In this document: piece by piece, positions 57,471-64,000 of the stretch
Layout: each line of letters opens with the position of its first letter
How positions within the stretch are numbered: the first letter of the stretch is position 1
Translations under genes and position numbers: made by a program
NCBI GenBank assembly: GCA_936432065.2
Contig: OW386291.2
Span: 17,771,821-17,835,820, forward strand
Length of the DNA: 64,000 nt
Reading direction: 5' to 3'
DNA from: Rutpela maculata
Taxonomy: Eukaryota > Arthropoda > Insecta > Coleoptera > Cerambycidae
Notes under the pieces: model-generated
The model's input: the letters and a program-made list of their open reading frames with translations, nothing else
Told to the model about the DNA's origin: nothing
Databases searched by the model: none

Positions 57471-57997
57471 AAATATGAATAAATATTTTACAAACGGATA
57501 AAATTTAAAATTAGTGTTTCTGTTTTAGTTTTTGTGATTTCGTGGATTTAGTCTAGAGATTTTTCTTTAATATAAAAATTGTACAAAGTCTCTTCGGCTA
57601 CTGATTACAAACAAATATGAAATACAAAATTGTGTACCACGGTTCTTTTGATATTGCAGCACACTAAGCATTAATTACCGCTACATTTCATACCATAGCC
57701 AACTTGACTTAATGCAATAAAATGGTTTTCAGTAGCCATTTTAAAAATGAATGCCACCTTGCTATACATAGCTGAAAAGAGGAATTTAAGGAGAATCAGA
57801 CAGGAAAAAAATATATACAGGGTGCCATTTAAAATAACAAAGTAGATGTCACTTCTGATGAAACTGGAAGTGGAAAAATTTTCTTGTTTGTGCTAAAAAA
57901 AGGACAATCACGCATTATATAGGTCTACCAAATTTCAAAATAATATCTTTTTAAATAAACATGCTACGGGGTGTTACATATCTCCTGTGTCACCCGG

Positions 57998-58437
57998 TAT
58001 ATGTCTGTAAATAAATGTGCATTTTAACAAGAATTCCAAAAATTATTACAATTAATTTTTTTTAACTCTAAGTATAACATTGTAGAACTAGAATTTAGAA
58101 TGATCTAGTAACAAAATTTACATGCCTATGCTGGGAATTTCCGTATGAAATTTGTACATCCTTTGCATGTCCTTTTATGCTATGGATTTATTGGTTTTAT
58201 TAGTACCTAATAAAGACACGCTAAGGATTCCTATTCATAATACTTCGGACATCCCAAAATATTCTGGGATGTTCTGGTACGTCCTTAGTACAGGCGCCGT
58301 ATATCATGTGGAAGTAAAATAGATAAATATATACCACGAATTGAATAGGGAAGTGCATAGTGAAACTACGCATAGTCATGTTCATTTTTGCATACCATAT
58401 GCAAAATTAAATATTACTGGTAACTTTCCAAATTATA

Positions 58438-58481
<44 letters not shown>

Positions 58482-59355
58482 GTCTGTTAACAAAGATACT
58501 AACAAAAAATATTATTTTTATTTATTAAAGTGAAACGATACATTTTAAACACAAACTAGCGATTTTCCAATATTAAATTCAAATAAATCTTTTATACTAG
58601 CAAGTATTTTCTGAATTCTTTAAAACAAATTTATTTTTCAATCAGATATGGTAGGATAAATGTAGCTATAAGGAGCGGCGTGGGAAAAAACAGTTGTCCG
58701 ATAGACATCGTTTTAACGCCGTCACGCTATAAGTTGCCATTGCCGAAAATTCAATATATTTAACAAAAGTATTTTCCCTTGTGAAATACACAGAACGATT
58801 TAAACATGGCCACAATTTCATAGCTGTATGATAGCAGTAAAATATAAGGAATAAAATGGCGAATATTGCTCGTTACATTTGAAAAAAAAAATACATTTAA
58901 AAATAGTCTGTCTCTTTAGGTATTAGTTAGCCTAAATACAAATAATGATGTAGGATGATAGTTACGTATCTTTTAAAATCTATTCCTAAAATAACATTTA
59001 CATATATAATAGATACGTTCGATTAATAGGTAAAGTTATTTATAGATATCGATCTCTAACATCAAATATTTACTATTTCTGGATCCATTTAAAAATGTCA
59101 GTATCAAACACATACTTTCATATAATTGAATATGTAAATTATACTTCCTTCATTCATAGACATTACAGTTTATTATTATGAAAAAACTTATAAAAATTGT
59201 CTAACATTATCTGCTATGAGAACTACTCTAGTTTGCACATTAAATATTATATGTGGTTTTTTCAACTCTTATTCATATAAAATATGTCTCACTCCAGCTT
59301 ATTGGCTGAATGGAAAAAGTTGATTAAACAGACTAAAATCATAGTATAACATTTT
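57998..59355. other. Intergenic with (GT)n at 58440-58478
   Basis: A pure GT dinucleotide run of about 39 bp lies at 58440-58478. The rest is AT-rich without a supported gene. Confidence 0.5.
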
Positions 59356-59684
59356 TACTTCCACATTCAGTGGAAGTATAGCAACGACAAAAAGTTTTTT
59401 AAAAATTTTATTCTTCAAATAGGCTTAGAATGTCATGAAACGTCGAGATTTTAAGTTTGAGCGAAAAAAAATTCTGTCGGTCTGTCTGTAACTTTTTTTG
59501 TGCGCACGTTTACTCTAGAACCGTTTAAGATATTGACTTGAAATTTCGTACACATATGTACTTTAACGAGATCTGGAACTAGATTATATTTTCACCTTAT
59601 TCCGTAGTGGGATAAATTGGGGTATATTTGGGGTAAATAGGTAAATCAAGTAGGTAAGAGTCCATAAAATTGGTATTTAGTATA

Positions 59685-61811
59685 CAGTGTGTCCCAGGAT
59701 AGTTGTAACAACAGGTGTAATGGACCAAAAATTTTGGAATTTTGGATCTGTATTTGGGGATTGAGTCCTGCTTGTTGTAAAACTAAAGTATACCAAAAAT
59801 GACTTGATTTGGTGTTCTACAGGGTGTTTTATAAGCAAAGTTGTAAAAATCACCACTAATAAAGTACCTTTATTTTTCAAAATATAAAAAAATTCTACTA
59901 AGAAAAGTTATTTAGAATGCAATTTTATACCTCTATGCCAAATTTCAGGAATATAAAATTATTTTTTTGAAACTTCCCATTTTTTGCGAATTAAGAGTTG
60001 AATTCATATTTAAAGTTGTGTAGGAGCAAATGTTAATCTCAAAAAGTAGGCTATTGGTAAATAAAAAATTGAATATACGAGATGTAAGAAAGTATAATGT
60101 TAATCGAACTAATTGTAAAACAAGAAACAATTACTAACAGAAGATTAATGAGGTTTAAAAATTATAACAAGTAATAAATGTCAAAAACATAACAGATTCA
60201 CAAACGAAATTAATTATCGACCAATACAAAACAATGTTTACAATTTTTTTATTATTCGACGTAGCTACCACCCACATCCACACACATTTCGATCCTTCGC
60301 CTGAAGTCCTTAGAACTGTTTCGAATATGATCTAACGGTATGGAGATTACGGCATTTTTAATTCTTTGCTTCAATACTGCTACATCGTTAGGAAGTGGTT
60401 CAGCGTAAACCAACTGCTTGAGGCGACCCCATAAAAAGAAATCCAATATTGATAGATCTGGGGATCTCGCCGGCCACTTGATCGGTCCATTCCTGGCAAT
60501 CCAATTTTCTCCAAAATTTAAATTCAACCACCGATTAACCATTTCTGTGGAGTGGCCAGGGCAACCATCATGTTGAAAATGAACTAAAAGCATATCTCTT
60601 AAAATATTTAAATGTTCTTCAGAAAATCTTTCAAGAAGCTGTAAATAAGTGTACTGGTTTAACATCCCCTCAATGAAATAAGGTCTAATAACTCCAACGT
60701 GGTAAGAAACGGCACACCACACATTCACTTTTTTATAATATTGTCTTCTACATTGAATTGTAAAATTTGGATTTTCCGACAATTCTGAGATGAAACAACA
60801 CCATTGGTTGTGAATGTGGATTCATCTGAGAAAATTATGAAATGATGAAAAAATCTCTCTTCCATGATTTTTTCTCCAATGGTCAAACAAAAATCCAACC
60901 TACGGCCGTCATCTCTCTCTTCAAGCGTATGTTTATAATTTGCTTTATATGCCCTAATTTTCTTTGCCTTGTAAATTCTTTGGAGTTCAGACTTACTAAA
61001 TTAATAATAACTGATCTCTCTCTTAGTGGCATCCTAGAATTTTCTATGACAGAGGCATGAGCTATAATAACCCCAACATTGTCTTCATCGTATGCTTTTA
61101 TTTTTCTTTTCATGTTAAGAACACTACCAGTAGCCAGAAACTTTTTAATTATTCTCGTAGCCTGAGTACGTAACAAAGCAGTGTTTGGAAATTTAAAATT
61201 AAATTGGCTTACCACTTCTCTTAGCGAGTTTTCACCGCCAATTTCGTAGCATTGCACAATATAAATTTTTTCACGCACTGTGAGTACCATTTTCACTTAA
61301 TTTTTTATGCTTGGTTCATTAATTTGAAACAGAAATTAAGGATAATATTGACTACGTTTGACAGATATGTCAATAATATATGATAAAAGTGTATCCACTG
61401 CTTTTCTCATAGCCTACTTTTAGCTTCTACATAACTTTAAATATTAATTCACAAAAAATAATTTCTATGCAGTTTTAACTGAATGGTTCAAAATAAAATA
61501 CTAATTTATTGAAAAAATGGGAAGTTTCAAAAAAATAATTTTATATTCCTGAAATTTGGTATAGAGGTATAAAATTGCATTCTAAATAACTTTTCTTAGT
61601 GGAATTTTTTCATATTTTGAAAAATAAAGGTACTTTATTAGTGGTGATTTTTACAACTTTGCTTATAAAACACCCTGTAGAACACCAAATCAAGTCATTT
61701 TTGGTATACTTTAGTTTTACAACAAGCAGGACTCAATCCCCAAATACCATTCCAAAATTCCAACATTTTTGGTCCTTACACCTCTTGTTACATCTATCCT
61801 GGGACACACTG
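59685..61811 (-). mobile_element. mariner-like element (DD41D), copy v
   Basis: Same family as 6008-8022, in reverse orientation. Ends CAGTGTGTCCCAGGATAG and complement. TA flanks at 59683-59684 and 61812-61813. Inverted repeats are about 300 bp. It lies inside family A copy A5. Confidence 0.92.
60266..61290 (-). pseudogene. mariner-like transposase, DD41D
   Basis: Start ATG near 61290: MVLTVREKIYIVQCYEIGGE, then REVVSQFNFKFPNTALLRTQ and the linker KKFLATGSVLNMKRK. A frame change near 61000, shared with copy i, leads into YKAKKIRAYKANYKHTLEER and FCLTIGEKIMEE. First catalytic block FIIFSDESTFTTNG. A 13-bp loss near 60782 shifts the frame again. It then reads VNVWCAVSYHVGVIRPYFIE, FQHDGCPGHSTEMV and SPDLSILDFFLWG, with the third Asp intact. 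The C-terminus FRRRIEMCVDVGGSYVE reaches TAA near 60252. Only indels inactivate it; every catalytic residue is present. Confidence 0.9.
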
Positions 61812-62168
61812 TATACAAGAGAAGCTAAGGTCTCAAACAAATTTTTGCATTAGCACGCCCATTACCATCCCCACCTCATTATTAAAGGGGAAGAAAAAAA
61901 ATGTGATTTAGTGTGTGTACAAGAATCAGAAACCTCAAAATATTTTTTTACTTCATCCACCCCCACTACCACTCCCCTTTCATCACCCCCACCGCACTAA
62001 CGATGTACCGATGTACAGGTGTTTTATGGGATTTGGGGTAGAGAATTTCAAATATTATATTATTAAAGTTCCATAAATAATTATTTCCACATACTAAATT
62101 TTTTCGTTGTGATTGACTTGGAAAGAAAATCTTAATGTGGAAGTAGTGATTCCTTGAGCAGTGGTTTT

Positions 62169-62414
62169 TATTGATTTTTCTGCCTACTTTTTCTATTATC
62201 TATACTAGTAACAATTAATTAACCTATCCATTGTCGAGATTTATTGTACATTCTCAATAAAACAAGAAAAAAAAATGTTTAAAAAACATGCTTTTATTAA
62301 AACTGCACTAAAAAGAAAATAAATTATTTTTGTTCCCGTTATCATGACTTCTTTAAGTTTGTATGACTGAAAATAAAAATGTGCAGATCTAATCAAGCAG
62401 CAAACAAGTAAGTA
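62169..62414. other. Intergenic with element-end motif AACTGCACTAAAAAG
   Basis: TTTTATTAAAACTGCACTAA at about 62291 repeats the motif at the left end of the composite at 24530. Otherwise nothing is recognised. Confidence 0.45.
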
Positions 62415-62876
62415 ACATAGACCGACCATTAACAAGAATAATTTCATGAAGTCGAGCTCAATTGCATCTTAATAGCTGGTCTTGTGCGTTGTTTTGCTGC
62501 AGCCCCTCTTACAGCTGCATGATATCAACTGCAAGAGTTGTTGCGGTGCTGGATCCCTGGAAATTATTTTGGGAGTGAGGCCATGGGACGTGCGTACCCA
62601 GCCCCAATCAACAGGATTCTTTCCACACCCAGCCACTTGTGCACCTGAAAGTTATAGTAAAAATTGTAATATTAAAGAAGTAATACATATTATTTGTATT
62701 ATTTTTACCCGGTGGTACGTCCGTAGGGAGTGAAATCGTACAGCATCTTGGGTTGGAGGCAATCTAGCAAGATTGAAATTAATTTTTGCTGCAGCCCTCG
62801 CAAACAGCTGGAAGCGTAAATCATTTAGATTTTGGCTTGAATATTTGCCTCCAACGCAAACGCAACCTGATAACAA
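62415..62876 (-). pseudogene. CXC-family protein, WGW block and start of cysteine cluster
   Basis: Minus strand: SSQNLNDLRFQLFARAAAKI and ARLPPTQDAVRFHSLRTYHR, then an insertion or deletion around 62640-62710. The text then continues W-L-G (another frame), NPVDWGWVRTSHGLTPKIIS, RDPAPQQLLQLISCSCKRGC and a stop near 62465. This is the best-preserved LPPT...HSLR block in the window. The remainder of the cysteine cluster is lost. No long terminal repeats were found around it; family A copy A6 begins 24 bp away. Confidence 0.75.
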
Positions 62877-62899
62877 AAAAAAACAACGAAAAAAATGTG

Positions 62900-63491
62900 C
62901 ATGTGGAAATAATTGTTTATGGAACTTTAATAATATAATATTTGAAATTGTCTACCCCAAAAACCTAATAAACGATATTCCACATAGTGGGGTGGGGGTA
63001 GTGATAGAGGATTGGCAATGGTAATGCATGATGTAAAAAAAATATTTGGAGGCCGTTGGTTCTTGTACATACAGTAAATTGAAATTTTTAACCCCCTTTT
63101 ATAATAAGGTGAGGGTGGCTAATGCCAAAAACTTTTTTGAGACATTAGCTTCTCTTGTTAATACTAAATACCAATTTTATGAACTCTTACCTGCTTGATT
63201 TACCTATTTACCCCCATTTACCACAATTTACCCTCCAACCCTTCAAACGGAATAAGAGGAAAATATAATCTAGTTCCAGATCTCATTAAAATACATACGT
63301 GTACCAAATTTCAAGTCAATATCTTAAACGGTTCCAGAGTAAACGTGCGCACAAAAAAGACAGACAGACAGATCGACATACAGAACGACAGACATCGAAA
63401 ATTTCGATGTTTCATGACATTCTAAGCCTATTTTAACATTAAAAATTAAAAAAAAATTCTTGCTGTTATACTTCCACTGGATGTGGAAGTA
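62900..63491 (-). repeat. Family A repeat, copy A6, far end missing
   Basis: Minus-strand copy starting at ATGTGGAAATAATTG. It has the GGGGTGGGGGTAG section, TTTCAAGTCAATATCTTAAA, a CAGA-rich microsatellite near 63360 and the closing hairpin CTTCCACTGGATGTGGAAGT at 63491. The AGTGATTCC terminal part is absent. Confidence 0.8.
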
Positions 63492-64000
63492 ACACACTTA
63501 TACCTATATATATCAAACTAAGACTTTGCAGAGGAATTTTATTCATATGAAAATCCAAATTTAAATTTACATAATGTGTACATTCTTATAAGATGCGAGA
63601 TTTGCATGTATAATTTAAATTATTCTTCCTCTTCAAATACTCTCCAGTGCTTGTTAGTAGATATGTAAAATGTAAATAGTAATAATATATTAAAATTTGT
63701 ATTAAATAAATTGAATTACTCTAAAGTTTAAATGAACCGTAATTAAGAATATGTTGCAAATAGTAAACTGTAAAAGTTTTATTAAACATTATATTTGTTA
63801 TTTTACACATAAGTTTATTAGCAATAAACATCATGAAGACACACTCATAAAACTATTTGTGGAAATTTATGTAGCAAAATGCACAATATGAGATCTCTCT
63901 TTTATGTATGATGATCACAGGATATGCACAGAAGGTGGGTGAAACAGAACACAAATAATGTATGTACCTGTCTATACTAAGTTAATAAGTTTGTAACTGG
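63492..64000. other. Intergenic, nothing recognised
   Basis: AT-rich with no supported frame or repeat up to the window end. Confidence 0.5.

Larger units (their letters stand above)
54462..57997 (-). mobile_element. mariner-like element (copy iv), host of long-TIR element S
   Basis: Ends CCGGGTGACACAGGAGATAT and complement, with TA at 54460-54461 and 57998-57999. The inverted repeats are about 450 bp (54462-54910 and 57553-57997), the longest of the mariners here. Its own interior is about 470 bp (57077-57552) and keeps only a transposase C-terminus. Element S occupies 54911-57076. Confidence 0.88.
59356..62168 (+). repeat. Family A repeat, copy A5, split by mariner v
   Basis: The left part, 59356-59684, starts TACTTCCACATTCAGTGGAA and reaches GGTATTTAGTA. 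The right part, 61812-62168, starts TACAAGAGAAGCTAAGGTCT and runs to GTGGAAGTAGTGATTCCTTG. Copies A1 and A2 show these two parts contiguous, so the empty site of the mariner is known. Confidence 0.85.

Noticed and set aside
62482..62733. Plus-strand frame with CKSCCGAG and GFFPHPATC, superficially like a chitin-binding domain
   Set aside because: The minus strand gives an ordered multi-motif match to the CXC family, and the plus-strand cysteines do not have peritrophin spacing.

Overview
The window looks like transposon-saturated insect nuclear DNA. It is AT-rich, has no operons, and contains only one convincing host gene: a TATA-box-bearing minus-strand gene at 13678-14277 for a small secreted YGPP-repeat protein. 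Almost everything else recognisable is a mobile element or its debris: non-LTR retrotransposons with EN, RT or RNase H remnants, mariner-like transposases with DD41D spacing, piggyBac and hAT elements with readable target duplications, foldback elements and satellites. The order of the insect is not determinable from this sequence alone.

Layout. 1-2885 is a 5'-truncated LINE ending in (TTA)n. 2952-4783 is a piggyBac deletion derivative. 4970-8110 is an RT pseudogene split by a foldback MITE and a mariner. 11580-13200 holds a head-to-head minisatellite palindrome and a second foldback MITE. 13678-14277 is the host gene. 15594-18945 is a mariner remnant stuffed with copies of a hairpin-ended repeat (called family A here), followed by a tRNA-like SINE piece. 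19632-23382 is a long-TIR element with a second long-TIR element inside it. 24530-28713 is a satellite-bearing composite with a piggyBac, then an RNase H pseudogene broken by a foldback element. 28716-35040 holds three LINEs. 37737-39645 holds a 201-bp higher-order satellite and a (CA)n-bearing repeat. 41849-50215 is an 8.4-kb long-TIR element full of later insertions. 50586-53905 is a nested hAT complex. 54462-57997 is a mariner that swallowed another long-TIR element. 59356-62168 is a family A copy split by a mariner. 62415-63491 holds a protein remnant and another family A copy.

Main observation. Five decayed coding remnants of one protein family lie at 20080-22822, 20724-21050, 46730-49588, 55255-55822 and 62415-62876. 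The family is recognisable by a GEDIDLLV nuclease-like motif, an LPPT...HSLR...W-G...WGW block and a C-terminal cysteine cluster. Four of the five sit inside separate elements bounded by long terminal inverted repeats (about 280-640 bp) whose sequences differ. One of these elements has a readable 3-bp target duplication, because the empty site survives in the other arm of its host mariner. This suggests a group of DNA transposons whose shared protein is usually annotated only as an uncharacterised cysteine-rich protein. I do not recognise a named superfamily for it.

The elements show a clear order of insertion. Examples are: long-TIR element, then foldback, then hAT, then family A (41849-50215); mariner, then long-TIR element (54462-57997); RT gene, then mariner (4970-8110). 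Coordinates of element ends were read by eye and may be off by a few bases where no target duplication could be recognised.
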